A stretch of 35,577 nucleotides of DNA from NCBI GenBank assembly GCA_910577185.1, contig CAJTLR010000038.1, forward strand, positions 1 to 35,577. Direction: 5' to 3'. Under the pieces are notes generated by a model. The model did not search any database, had not been told where the DNA came from, and saw nothing but the letters and a program-made list of their open reading frames with translations. Position numbers and translations under genes: made by a program. Source of the stretch: an uncultured Acetatifactor sp. (lineage in GTDB: Bacteria; Bacillota; Clostridia; Lachnospirales; Lachnospiraceae). Positions 1-7,824 of the stretch are shown one piece after another (within the stretch, counting starts at the first letter, position 1; the number at the start of each line of letters is the position of its first letter).

Positions 1-607
1 TTTGCCGCTTCCGGGTTCCCCCGGTTTCTTGGAATTTTCAGGGTTGCATTACTGTTTATTTGTCAAGGTTCAGGTTCTCTGGTTTGTCGCTGTCATCAGC
101 GGCAACTCTGATAGGATATCACATGTCATCCGCTTTGTCAACAACTTTTTTTATTTTTTTCTTCGTTGTTTTTTACTCACCGAAGCAGGGCTTTATATTA
201 CCATATTCTCCCTGGCTTGTCAACATCTTTCTTATCTGTCTTGTAAGCAACAGCAATTGATATCGAAGAAGCTTGTTTAGTGTAATAAAAAATCCAGAAA
301 TTGTCAATACCTATTTTGAAATTTTTTTAAAATTTTTTCCGCACACCATTTCTGACTTCCCGAACAGAAAAAACTGCCCCTTTTACTTATATGAATTGGG
401 CGTGAAAGTTTCCTTCCTCTGCCCGCCGCACCGGGCACCCGTCAGCCTTTGCCGACACCCCTCCTCTGGATGTCCCTTTGTGCGTGTTGCGTCTGCAACA
501 TTTTTCCATGTGCACCCGTGTGCAATCGAGTAGGGAAGATTCGTCTTTCCCAGTCCGCGCGCGGGGCGCATGCAGCTTTTGCTGCTGATTTCCTCATGCA
601 CCCCTGC
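1..607. other. gene-free region with small hairpins
   Basis: No convincing gene is visible. Bases 1-410 are AT-rich with long T and A runs. From about 420 the composition becomes GC-richer and several short perfect inverted repeats appear: GTTGC/GCAAC around 488-501, TGCAC/GTGCA around 511-524, and GGGAA/TTCCC around a TTCG near 533-552. An 85-codon open frame on the minus strand at 383-640 covers this stretch but has no SD sequence and overlaps the tRNA terminator, so I treat it as non-coding. Confidence 0.5.
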
Positions 608-637
608 AAAAAAAGAAGCGCTGATTTTCAGCACTTC
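608..637 (-). terminator. intrinsic terminator of tRNA-Ser
   Basis: In the minus direction a 10-bp stem (GAAGTGCTGA with TCAGCGCTTC, one G-U pair) closes a 3-nt loop and is followed by seven T residues. It lies 22 nt past the tRNA 3' end, as expected for a single-gene tRNA transcript. Confidence 0.9.
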
Positions 638-659
638 CAATTTATTCTGGCAGATAGAG

Positions 660-747
660 CGGAGAAAGAGGGATTTGAACCCTCGCGCCGGTCACCCGAC
701 CTACACCCTTAGCAGGGGCGCCTCTTCGGCCTCTTGAGTATTTCTCC
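660..747 (-). tRNA. tRNA-Ser (anticodon GCT)
   Basis: This 88-nt class II tRNA has the long variable arm typical of serine tRNAs. The acceptor stem GGAGAAA pairs perfectly with TTTCTCC, followed by discriminator base G at 660. The anticodon loop CTGCTAA gives anticodon GCT (plus-strand 711-713), which reads AGC/AGU codons. The T loop GGTTCAAATCC is canonical. The 3' CCA is not encoded. The gene has its own promoter at 814-842 and terminator at 608-637. Confidence 0.97.
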
Positions 748-1049
748 GTATCCGAACTGCATCTCTGCCAACTTATGAAGCGTCACGCAACGCTGTTGCA
801 TGGCACGATTATTATTATACATAAAGCACTGCCGTTTGTCAATCACTTTTTTCATCTTTTCGGCAGCATCTGTTACAATCCACTGCTTATGAAAGCATAA
901 GACTTGTTTATCAAAAATTTTAAGTAAAACATAACAAGGAAATTCCCATATAAAACTTAGACAGAGGGTCTGATGTGTCCAGGTGAAAGTTTTATCTGTA
1001 AGCTGCATAAAAGGATAGGAAACGACAGTCATGCATGACCATAGCAGTG
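748..1049. other. gene-free region upstream of tRNA-Ser
   Basis: This stretch holds the tRNA promoter at 814-842, a 60-nt tRNA leader and a small palindrome CTTATG/CATAAG near 886-901. A 114-codon minus-strand frame spans 709-1053 but runs through the tRNA and its promoter, so it is not a gene. Confidence 0.5.
814..842 (-). promoter_or_regulatory. sigma-A promoter for tRNA-Ser
   Basis: The minus strand reads TTGACA, 17 nt, TATAAT, an exact match to the housekeeping consensus. The predicted transcription start is near 807, about 60 nt before the mature tRNA 5' end. Confidence 0.93.
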
Positions 1050-1399
1050 CCAACTATAATGACCTTTTTGTTTAAAGCCGCGGCGTCCAGGGTGACTGCG
1101 GCAATATAGTGTTCCGGGCACCCATGTCGTCTGTAAAAGGCTTCTATGCCTTCCCGGTCTTCGCCGCTTAAGCGGACACAGAGGAAATAATCCCCGTTTC
1201 TGCATGCCGCCTTCAGGCAGAAGTCATCGCTTTTTTCAGGCTGCCCCTGGTCAGGAACCTATTTTCCGTCACCAGAAGGAAGACAGCCTCCGGATCCACA
1301 CCACCATATCCCGCAGATCCAGTCTCTCCCCACCCATTAATACAAGAAAACCAAGAGACTGTTTCCAATCTCCTGGTCTGCCGGCATTGATAATCCATT
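1050..1399 (-). pseudogene. possible frameshifted gene remnant
   Basis: Just past the fumarase beta stop, protein-like stretches appear in different minus-strand frames: one containing GDWKQSLGFLVLMGGERLD, one containing FLLVTENRFLTRG, and one containing NGDYFLCVRLSGEDREG followed by IEAFYRRHGCPEHYIAA. No single frame has a start, an SD and a full reading frame. The simplest reading is a decayed gene with at least two frameshifts. The last segment is loosely reminiscent of a GNAT-type acetyltransferase (FYRRHGC), but this is too weak to name it. It could also be non-coding DNA with chance open frames. Confidence 0.35.
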
Positions 1400-1957
1400 C
1401 TATTTCTTCTCCCGACAGTAAAGTCCGGGCGCCGTATCATATAAATCATTTCCCTGGGCATCCACCACAACGATTACGGGGAAATCTTTTACCTCCAGCC
1501 TGTGAATGGCCTCCGGCCCCAGGTCATCATATGCGATTACACACGAATCCGTGATGGAACGAGACAATAAAGCCCCCGCACCCCCTATGGCGGCAAAGTA
1601 AACTGCCTTGTTGCGCCTGATAGCATCTTTTACTGCCTGATTCCGTTTTCCTTTTCCGATCATTCCCTTCAGCCCCATATCCAGCAGAACCGGTGCATAC
1701 TTATCCATGCGGCTGGCTGTGGTGGGGCCCGCAGAACCCACAGGTCTCCCCTCCCTGGCAGGAGATGGTCCCATATAGTATATGACATTGTCTTTCACGT
1801 CCACGGGAAGGGATTCCTGCGCTTCCATCGTTTCATACATTCTCTTGTGGGCGGCATCTCTTGCAGTATAGATGGTCCCCGTCAAATATACATAATCGCC
1901 TGCCCTGAGAGATGTTACATCCTCTTCCGTCAACGGTACCGTAATATATCTGTCCAT
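1400..1957 (-). CDS. fumB: fumarate hydratase class I, beta subunit
   Basis: This 185-residue protein is the C-terminal half of the two-subunit, iron-sulfur (class I) fumarase, which interconverts fumarate and malate in the cytoplasm. Family landmarks are GTIYTARDAAHKR near residues 27-39, GPSPAREGRPVGSAGPTTA near 63-81, and the IGKG loop after MGLKGM. The length matches stand-alone beta subunits. The ATG at 1957 follows a short purine-rich SD. The alpha subunit gene ends about 90 bp upstream on the same strand, so the two are probably co-transcribed. Class I enzymes are oxygen-sensitive, consistent with an anaerobe. L(+)-tartrate dehydratase beta is a close paralogue and cannot be fully excluded. 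The symbol denotes the subunit role, not E. coli FumB. Confidence 0.93.
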   Translation of the reverse strand: MDRYITVPLTEEDVTSLRAGDYVYLTGTIYTARDAAHKRMYETMEAQESLPVDVKDNVIYYMGPSPAREGRPVGSAGPTTASRMDKYAPVLLDMGLKGMIGKGKRNQAVKDAIRRNKAVYFAAIGGAGALLSRSITDSCVIAYDDLGPEAIHRLEVKDFPVIVVVDAQGNDLYDTAPGLYCREKK

Positions 1958-2047
1958 TTACGCTCTCCATTTATCCTCCGGTCCTGGCCGGAGCTTTTCA
2001 GCCAATACACACATCATCTGCCGCAAATTCCCACTGCCTTCTGCCTT

Positions 2048-2893
2048 TCACTCTATAATGCGCACCGCATGGCGGTTTACATGACAGCAGATATTTACTG
2101 CAACCGGAAGTCCCGCAATATGGGTCGGATAGGTATTAATATTTACCGCCAGCGCGGTAACTGTCCCGCCCAGTCCTCCCGGCCCGATTCCCGAATTGTT
2201 TATCCTTTCCAGAATCTCCTCTTCCAGTTCACGGACATATTCCATGTCCGAAGGCTGATCCACCGGCCGAAGCAGTGCCTCTTTCGCCAGCAGCGCACAT
2301 TTTTCAAACGTCCCCCCGATGCCTACCCCCACTACCAGGGGCGGACATGCGTTCGGCCCGGCCTCCTTTACTGCCCCAACCACAGCGTCCTTTATGCCAT
2401 CTATGCCGTCTGCCGGCTTGAGCATAAATATCCGGCTCATATTTTCACTGCCAAAGCCCTTGGGGGCAACCGTTATCTTAACTTTCTCCCCCGGCACAAT
2501 GGCATAATGAATCACAGCCGGTGTATTATCCCCGGTATTCTCCCGGATAACCGGATCCCTTACCACAGATTTACGCAGATACCCTTCCAGATATCCCTGC
2601 CTGACGCCCTCGTGAACGGCTGTCTCCAGATCCCCTCCCTGAAAATGCACATCCTGGCCGATCTCCATGAAGACAACTGCCATTCCTGTGTCCTGGCATA
2701 TAGGTATCATATCTTCCCCGGCTATTTTCATATTTTCCGAAAGCTGGCCCAGAATCTGCCTGCCCAGGGGCGCCGCCTCCCTGCCTGCCGCACTATGCAG
2801 GGCATGTTTCATATCCTCCGGGAGAAAATGGTTGGCCTCGATACACATCTCTTTTATTGCTTCCGTGACTTTACCTACATTTAATGTCTTCAT
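2048..2893 (-). CDS. fumA: fumarate hydratase class I, alpha subunit
   Basis: This 281-residue protein is the N-terminal catalytic half of class I fumarase, which binds the [4Fe-4S] cluster. Candidate cluster ligands are C66 in ICQDTG, C183 in GPNACPP and one of C269/C270 near the C terminus. KGFGSEN near 145-151 and GVGIGG near 189-194 are further family motifs. The ATG at 2893 was chosen because AGGGGG lies 4 nt upstream; a frame extending back to 2956 lacks such a signal. The order HIT protein, alpha, beta with short gaps suggests one operon. The tartrate dehydratase alternative applies here as well. The symbol denotes the alpha-subunit role. Confidence 0.94.
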   Translation of the reverse strand: MKTLNVGKVTEAIKEMCIEANHFLPEDMKHALHSAAGREAAPLGRQILGQLSENMKIAGEDMIPICQDTGMAVVFMEIGQDVHFQGGDLETAVHEGVRQGYLEGYLRKSVVRDPVIRENTGDNTPAVIHYAIVPGEKVKITVAPKGFGSENMSRIFMLKPADGIDGIKDAVVGAVKEAGPNACPPLVVGVGIGGTFEKCALLAKEALLRPVDQPSDMEYVRELEEEILERINNSGIGPGGLGGTVTALAVNINTYPTHIAGLPVAVNICCHVNRHAVRIIE

Positions 2894-2945
2894 ATTACCC
2901 CCTGCCGTTCCGGCGGTATCATTCCATACCGGAAAGTTCCGGATC

Positions 2946-3356
2946 CTACTCCGCAATCTGTCTTTTTACAGCTTCCAGTTCCTCCTGCGCCGGCTTACCG
3001 GGCACCCAGCTGATTTTCTGCCCATCGCCCGCATACCTGGGAATTATGTGCACATGAAAATGGGATACTGTCTGCCCTGCCGCTTCCCCGTTATTCTGCA
3101 CCAGATTCATGCCATCACATTGCAGCCTTTCTGTCATTCTGACCGCCATTTTCTTTGCCAGGACAAACACCGATGCTGCCAGTTCCTCCGGAAGCTCGTA
3201 CAAGTCCGCGGCATGTTCTTTGGGAAGAATAAGCGCATGCCCTTTTGTAGCCGGCCCAAGATCAAGAATCACCCGAAAATCCCTGTCCTCATACAATGTC
3301 TTTGACGGAATTTCACCGTTTGCAATCCTGCAGAAAATACAATCATCTTTTTTCAT
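2946..3356 (-). CDS. HIT family nucleotide hydrolase
   Basis: This 136-residue protein is a histidine-triad hydrolase of the HinT/Hit type, cytoplasmic enzymes that cleave nucleoside phosphoramidates and related nucleotides. The signature SHFHVHIIP lies at residues 98-106, with the three histidines at 99, 101 and 103. An N-terminal CIFC pair at 6-9 matches the zinc-binding subgroup. Two in-frame ATGs are available. The one at 3356 sits 7 nt from GGAGG, whereas the one at 3362 is only 1 nt from it, so 3356 is preferred. It precedes the fumarase genes by 52 bp, but no metabolic link follows from the family. Confidence 0.95.
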   Translation of the reverse strand: MKKDDCIFCRIANGEIPSKTLYEDRDFRVILDLGPATKGHALILPKEHAADLYELPEELAASVFVLAKKMAVRMTERLQCDGMNLVQNNGEAAGQTVSHFHVHIIPRYAGDGQKISWVPGKPAQEELEAVKRQIAE

Positions 3357-3466
3357 CTCCATACCTCCAAATCAGCATCCATACCCTTATGCACACCGGA
3401 CCGCCTATACGGAACCCGGACTATGTCCCCCGACTACCGGTGTAGTCTTCCTGCGGGCACTTCCGT

Positions 3467-4468
3467 TCAAATACGTTCTTCAAACACAAACAGCTGGTCC
3501 AGCATCCGCAAAATGCCAAAATCCCCTTTTGCCTTCATGACGCCGGACATAAACGCCCTTTGAAATGTCATTCTTCCGTTTACAATATCCTCCATGACGG
3601 ATTTGGCAAGCTGCATTTCCACATCAGCCTTACCGGAAGTATTGTAACTGCATTCCAGTTTTGTGCCCTCCACCGTCAGAAAAAGTTTTTTCTTTCGTTC
3701 GTCTATACTCATGGCATACCCTGCCACAAATCCTTCTTTTGGCCGGAAGGCTTTTCGGAACGGAGCAAGATATTCTGCCTCGTTGTCCATTTCCTCTTCG
3801 CTGAGCATGTCACGGAATAAGCTTGTCAGTTCCTGGATATCCTGTTTCTGCCGCTGTACATAACTGTCATCAGACACATACTGGGACAGCTGTTCTGTTT
3901 CCTGCGGTGTCAGGTTCGTATTTTTAGGCACTGTCACCTTCTGCTTTACAGCCTGGTTGCTGGCCGGGAAGCAGGCGATATGCTGATTGATGGTACGATA
4001 CATGCTCTCCGCCTTTTTTTCTATAATACGAATATATTGCTCGTTCATTTCCAGAAACACTGTATTCTCAATATATCCGCACATACCGCTGCATGGCAGT
4101 CCGCCCAGTATCTCCCACGCGGTAGATAAATTCAGTTTGGCTTCCCGCTCTCCGCAGGTGGTAGACATGACTACCGGACACATGTAGATCCCGGCTATCT
4201 TTTCCTTATCCCCGAAAAGCCAGCAGGCATCCATAAACTGCTGCATGTATCCCCCAATGCCATACCATTCCACTGTAGTGGCAAGAATAATTCCGTCCAC
4301 ATCCTTTAGTGTCTGGGGCAGTGTGGGTATTGTATTTTTTAGTTCATATAAATTATAACGAGTGACATTCACCCTTAGTTCTTCCAGTATTTCCTGCATT
4401 TTATTGATGACAAACAATGTGGGATCATCAATAATGCCTCTGCCGCCGTAATAAATATTGATATTCAA
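3467..4468 (-). CDS. flavodoxin-like oxidoreductase with SCP2-like C-terminus
   Basis: This 333-residue protein has two parts. Residues 1 to about 165 look like an NAD(P)H-dependent FMN reductase/flavodoxin fold: an INIYYGG first strand, an ILATTVEWYGIGGYMQQFMD flavin-loop region and a PVVMSTTCGERE segment. Residues about 245-330 resemble an SCP2 sterol-carrier domain: a TVEG strand, then VEMQLAKSVMEDIVNGRMT and a KGDFGILRMLDQLF helix. A charged linker joins them. The start is TTG at 4468, 7 nt after AGGGGT. Substrate and partner are unknown; the SCP2-like domain suggests a hydrophobic ligand, which is inference. It is downstream of the rhomboid gene on the same strand. Confidence 0.8.
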   Translation of the reverse strand: MNINIYYGGRGIIDDPTLFVINKMQEILEELRVNVTRYNLYELKNTIPTLPQTLKDVDGIILATTVEWYGIGGYMQQFMDACWLFGDKEKIAGIYMCPVVMSTTCGEREAKLNLSTAWEILGGLPCSGMCGYIENTVFLEMNEQYIRIIEKKAESMYRTINQHIACFPASNQAVKQKVTVPKNTNLTPQETEQLSQYVSDDSYVQRQKQDIQELTSLFRDMLSEEEMDNEAEYLAPFRKAFRPKEGFVAGYAMSIDERKKKLFLTVEGTKLECSYNTSGKADVEMQLAKSVMEDIVNGRMTFQRAFMSGVMKAKGDFGILRMLDQLFVFEERI

Positions 4469-4573
4469 TGCAGCACCCCTGCCTTTCTGTCACATCACAG
4501 CGGCCCTCCGGCTGCCGTGCAAATCCTCTATGGCCTCTTTTCATAACAATATTAATATACCCTTCCACGGCTG

Positions 4574-5176
4574 TCAATATAATTTCCCCCGTCTCCATCG
4601 CTGCCAGAAACACATGACGGACGCTGCGGCAAATCCGGTGACCAAACCGCCTATATGGGCAGCATTGTCAATATTATGTCCGGTAAAACCACTGTACAGT
4701 GTATAGAGTATCATCAAAAGCACCCTTGCCGGAGTCACATTTTCCAGATTTCTGCCGGAAAACAGAACCATGGCAAGCAGGACGCCATCCAGACCGAAGA
4801 CAGCACCGCTTGCCCCAAGGGAAGATGAAATATCGTCATTGACGACTTTCACAAACAAAGAAAAAAGATTCCCCCCTATTCCCGCAAGAAAATACAAAAC
4901 GCCGTACCTCACGTGTCCCGTCTCTTTTTCAATCATGGAACCCAGAAAAAACAGTATCAGCATATTGTTAAAAATGTGGCTCATGCCGTTGTGCAGAAAC
5001 ATTGCCCACAGAATTCTGCCGTATTCCCCGTTTACCAAAACCCCGAACACATTCAGCATTCCCTTGTCGTATAACAGATTCCCCGTAAAATTGCACACCA
5101 GAAACACAAGCACATTTAATGCCACCAGCACCACGCTGACATAGGGCTGAAATTTCAATGATCTTAACGATTTCAA
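4574..5176 (-). CDS. rhomboid family intramembrane serine protease
   Basis: This 200-residue polytopic membrane protein has about six hydrophobic segments. The catalytic dyad is visible: S123 in GASGAVFG and H174 in NAAHIGG. The HNGMSHIFNNM segment at residues 62-72 is the conserved histidine/asparagine helix of rhomboids. Rhomboids cut transmembrane substrates within the bilayer; the substrate here is unknown. The start is TTG at 5176, 8 nt after AGGAGG. A strong promoter lies at 5317-5345, giving a leader of about 130 nt. It probably heads the unit rhomboid, flavodoxin-SCP2, HIT, fumarase. Confidence 0.95.
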   Translation of the reverse strand: MKSLRSLKFQPYVSVVLVALNVLVFLVCNFTGNLLYDKGMLNVFGVLVNGEYGRILWAMFLHNGMSHIFNNMLILFFLGSMIEKETGHVRYGVLYFLAGIGGNLFSLFVKVVNDDISSSLGASGAVFGLDGVLLAMVLFSGRNLENVTPARVLLMILYTLYSGFTGHNIDNAAHIGGLVTGFAAASVMCFWQRWRRGKLY

Positions 5177-5535
5177 ATTCTGAGCCTCCTGTACACACCC
5201 GCCTTTTTTTCATCCGGGCCGACATGCCTGCTGCAGATTTGGCTGTCTGCAATCAGCAGTGCATGAAAGATGCCGTCCCCATCCGGGTCTGTCCGTTTCT
5301 CAAATTACTTTGCCCCATTTTATCACAGTTTTTTGTGCTTTTCAATCATTTATGCTTCGTATTTTTGAAACAGCTTCCCAGGTCACAGTCCAAAAGTTTC
5401 CCTTGCTTCTGACACTGAATATGCTTGTGCCGGCCATAAATCCGGATAAGGAATCTGTCATTCCGAAGTTTTGATTTTTATGTAAAAATGTCCTTGTTTC
5501 CCCTGTCCGGAGCTCCCGAAAATACCTGATTTTTC
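5177..5535. other. intergenic region between FHA gene and rhomboid gene
   Basis: No gene is supported here. The region carries the rhomboid promoter at 5317-5345 and a leader of about 130 nt. A 74-codon minus-strand frame at 5342-5566 overlaps the end of the FHA gene and the promoter and has no SD, so it is dismissed. I see no hairpin with a T-run that would clearly terminate the Tad transcript. Confidence 0.5.
5317..5345 (-). promoter_or_regulatory. sigma-A promoter for rhomboid operon
   Basis: The minus strand reads TTGAAA, 17 nt, TAAAAT, with TGA directly before the -10 giving an extended -10. Start is predicted near 5310. Confidence 0.82.
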
Positions 5536-6693
5536 TCAGCGAAATATGACCACCGACTTTCCGCATCTTATCTCGTCTCCCTCATCCAGCCTTTTCTTTT
5601 CATATGGCTGCATTCTGAGCCCGTTGTGGAATGTTCCATTGGTAGAATTCAGATCTTCCAGCCAGAAGCACCCTTCCCTTTTTGTGATCCTGGCATGGAT
5701 TCTACTGACAGAAGAATCATTTAACACCAGACCTGTCCCTTCCTTTTTCTTGCCGATAGAAAGAGAATCCGATTCCAGATTCACCAGCAGTTTTCCCTCC
5801 GCAGACAGAAGTCTGTGCGTACGTTCCCCGGTCTGTGCCATCTCTTCAATGTATATCGTCTGCCCATACTTTTTCCCTTCATATTGTTTCTCTTCTGCCA
5901 CAGCATATCCAACCATGGCCTGCTGCATATTCTGTCTGTAATCTTCGCGGATTTTTTTGTTCCGGCTCCGCTTTCCTTCCAAAATCCCCCGTATTCCCTT
6001 CCTATCTGATTTTATGGCCACATCCGGCAGCCTGATCTCCTCTTTCCGGCTCTCCATCAAAATGGCATCCTTTGAAATATTGCTCTCCGTTTCATCCACG
6101 ATCTTCTCTTCCACCACGGTACATACCACCTCCGGAATTTTTGCATCTTTCAGTGATTCCGCATCATCAAAAATCTGATTTTGCAGATATACCTCTCCGT
6201 TTCGTTCCAGACGCTCGTACATCCGGTAAACACAATCCACAAGCGCCTCATCATTATAATCAATATGTTCCACCCAGAATTCCATTAATTTCATAAAACT
6301 GGATTCGCCTTCATAATAAGGCAGATATAAAAAAGAGAACACATTGCTTTCCAAATCCTGATATATCTGATCCGGATACCAGAGTATATTGCCCATGTCC
6401 AGAAGAAATCTGCCCAGTTCCTGCCGCATTTGTTTCAGACTCCATATAAAGTCTTTCATCCACTCTCTGGTTATACAATGATTTTCGTATAAATACGAAA
6501 TATTCTGCCGGGAAGAAATGTCATAATAAAGATATGCGACTCCGTTGATATACCGCAGGCTGCAGGAAAGCAGTCCCTTAATCTGGCATCGCCCCAGTAT
6601 ACAGTATTGATATCTCTTTTCCTCCGGTATTTTATCCAGCCGTATCCTCTCATAATTGCTGTTCAAGCTACGTACATATTCTATATTCAGCAT
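5536..6693 (-). CDS. DUF6382-like protein with C-terminal FHA domain
   Basis: This 385-residue protein ends in a forkhead-associated domain (about 310-385) that binds phosphothreonine peptides. Key FHA features are SIGKKKEGTGLVLND, SSVSRIHARI and LEDLNSTNGTFHNG. Residues 1 to about 180 resemble DUF6382, a domain found with FHA in Clostridia Tad loci, and a charged linker joins the two. The ATG at 6693 follows GAGGGG by 5 nt and is 9 nt past the tadE stop, so it is co-transcribed as the last gene of the Tad operon. A role in coupling Ser/Thr phosphorylation to pilus assembly is plausible but inferred. No kinase gene is in the window. Confidence 0.85.
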   Translation of the reverse strand: MLNIEYVRSLNSNYERIRLDKIPEEKRYQYCILGRCQIKGLLSCSLRYINGVAYLYYDISSRQNISYLYENHCITREWMKDFIWSLKQMRQELGRFLLDMGNILWYPDQIYQDLESNVFSFLYLPYYEGESSFMKLMEFWVEHIDYNDEALVDCVYRMYERLERNGEVYLQNQIFDDAESLKDAKIPEVVCTVVEEKIVDETESNISKDAILMESRKEEIRLPDVAIKSDRKGIRGILEGKRSRNKKIREDYRQNMQQAMVGYAVAEEKQYEGKKYGQTIYIEEMAQTGERTHRLLSAEGKLLVNLESDSLSIGKKKEGTGLVLNDSSVSRIHARITKREGCFWLEDLNSTNGTFHNGLRMQPYEKKRLDEGDEIRCGKSVVIFR

Positions 6694-6702
6694 TGTGTCC
6701 CC

Positions 6703-7146
6703 TCATCTTTCTATCAAATTGCGAAACTTATGACACAATCGGATAAATGCCACCGGTGCCAGCCTGCTGTATCCATAATCTGCTTTTGCGCCCCACACCT
6801 CCCCTATACCGGGAAAATTCCAGCCTTTCAGAGGAATCGTAAACTCCCCGGCCCCCTGCACGGAAAAGTAATTCTTATCCAGGGAAGCATTCATGGCTGT
6901 AAATCTCCAGGTCACATATTTATCTCTGTATAATTCTGCCATTCGTCTTTGGACTTTTTCTTCCAGTGCAGCCGTATCCCTGTCTTCCTCAAGGCTTCCC
7001 CACAATGCCATCGCCCCCATATCCTGTTCCAAAATACATCTGTCATACTGGAACAACATACTATAAATGACAAATAAGATGGTCCCTGTCACTACCGGAA
7101 ATACCAATGCCGCTTCCACTGTAAAATATGCGTTTCTGTTTTTCAT
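6703..7146 (-). CDS. tadE: TadE-like minor pseudopilin
   Basis: This 147-residue protein has a short polar N terminus, then AYFTVEAALVFPVV and a hydrophobic helix (about 7-30), the class III prepilin-like signature of TadE minor pilins processed by a TadV/CpaA peptidase. The rest is predicted outside the membrane. The ATG at 7146 follows GGGG by 6 nt. That SD belongs to copy 1 of the dispersed 92-bp leader, which separates this gene from the prepilin peptidase gene in mid-operon. An in-frame extension back through the element is possible (TTG at 7220 after GGAGG), but it would place a long extra peptide before the pilin signal and is less likely. Confidence 0.86.
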   Translation of the reverse strand: MKNRNAYFTVEAALVFPVVTGTILFVIYSMLFQYDRCILEQDMGAMALWGSLEEDRDTAALEEKVQRRMAELYRDKYVTWRFTAMNASLDKNYFSVQGAGEFTIPLKGWNFPGIGEVWGAKADYGYSRLAPVAFIRLCHKFRNLIER

Positions 7147-7152
7147 TTTTGC

Positions 7153-7244
7153 CCCCATTTCTGCGCGGCCTTTTGCGCATGTCAAGTTTGTGGATGCCGC
7201 GCAGACACAAACTTGGGATTGAAAATATTCCATTTTCAATCTTA
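7153..7244 (-). repeat. dispersed pseudoknot leader, copy 1 (tadE)
   Basis: Read on the minus strand: an AT-rich 10-bp hairpin (arms at 7232-7241 and 7217-7226), then interleaved inverted repeats b' (7206-7215) / b (7183-7192, 10 bp) and a' (7196-7204) / a (7161-7169, 9 bp), then AAATGGGG and 6 nt to the tadE ATG. Both interleaved stems are perfect. A further hairpin with a TTCG loop (7254-7271) lies just upstream. CCTCC at 7247-7251 (GGAGG on the minus strand) precedes the element. This is the copy in the middle of the Tad operon. Confidence 0.88.
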
Positions 7245-7326
7245 CACCTCCGTATGCGCTTCGGCGCATATACCAGCCAGCGCCTTCCAATGTTGGGATT
7301 TCCGCAATATGGTCTCCCCACTATGT

Positions 7327-7737
7327 TCATGCCCTTATGACAATGACCCATGCCGCTGCCAGGAAAGGAAGAAACGGAATCCCGGTATTACGCCCGACTT
7401 TTCTCAGCACCAGTAAAACCAGCGAAAAAATACAAATCAGAAACAATCCCATGGCAAAAAGCAGCACACATCTTCCATCCCCCAGTACAATTCCCAGAGT
7501 TATCAGCACAATTCCGTCTCCATATCCCACTTTCTTTGTTGTAAGGGCAATCATCAAAAGCACTACCCCCGGAAGCATGCCTCTCAGTATATCAGCGAAG
7601 TCACTTTCTGACTGCAAAGCAGCCACCGCGGCCAAACACCCTCCAATTACAAGCATCCAGACTGGCACTCTCCGCTTTCTGATGTCGCAAACCCCCATTA
7701 TGAACAGCCAGACCGTCACCACTGCCAAAATCCACAT
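7327..7737 (-). CDS. tadV: A24 prepilin peptidase (TadV/CpaA type), small
   Basis: This 136-residue polytopic membrane aspartyl protease removes the leader of Flp-type prepilins on the cytoplasmic side. The two catalytic aspartates are visible: D18 in CDIRKRRVP and the aspartate of GYGDG near residue 74. It lacks the N-methylation domain of type IV PilD, as is normal for Tad peptidases. The ATG at 7737 follows AGAGGGG by 6 nt. It lies between two TadE-type genes. A second, longer A24 peptidase starts the same operon at 15703, so the two may split the pilin and pseudopilin substrates (inference). Confidence 0.9.
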   Translation of the reverse strand: MWILAVVTVWLFIMGVCDIRKRRVPVWMLVIGGCLAAVAALQSESDFADILRGMLPGVVLLMIALTTKKVGYGDGIVLITLGIVLGDGRCVLLFAMGLFLICIFSLVLLVLRKVGRNTGIPFLPFLAAAWVIVIRA

Positions 7738-7824
7738 ATCTTCCCCTCTTTACTATCCTTCCCGTTCCCGTATTCCCTGCATCTTCACCATATGATCCCA
7801 TATACGCCAGCCGGCCCCGGTTCT

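Noticed and set aside
709..1053. 114-codon minus-strand frame
   Set aside because: It runs through tRNA-Ser and its consensus promoter.
1847..2884. 345-codon plus-strand open frame
   Set aside because: It is antisense to both fumarase genes and would read through the intergenic gap; no SD or family motif.
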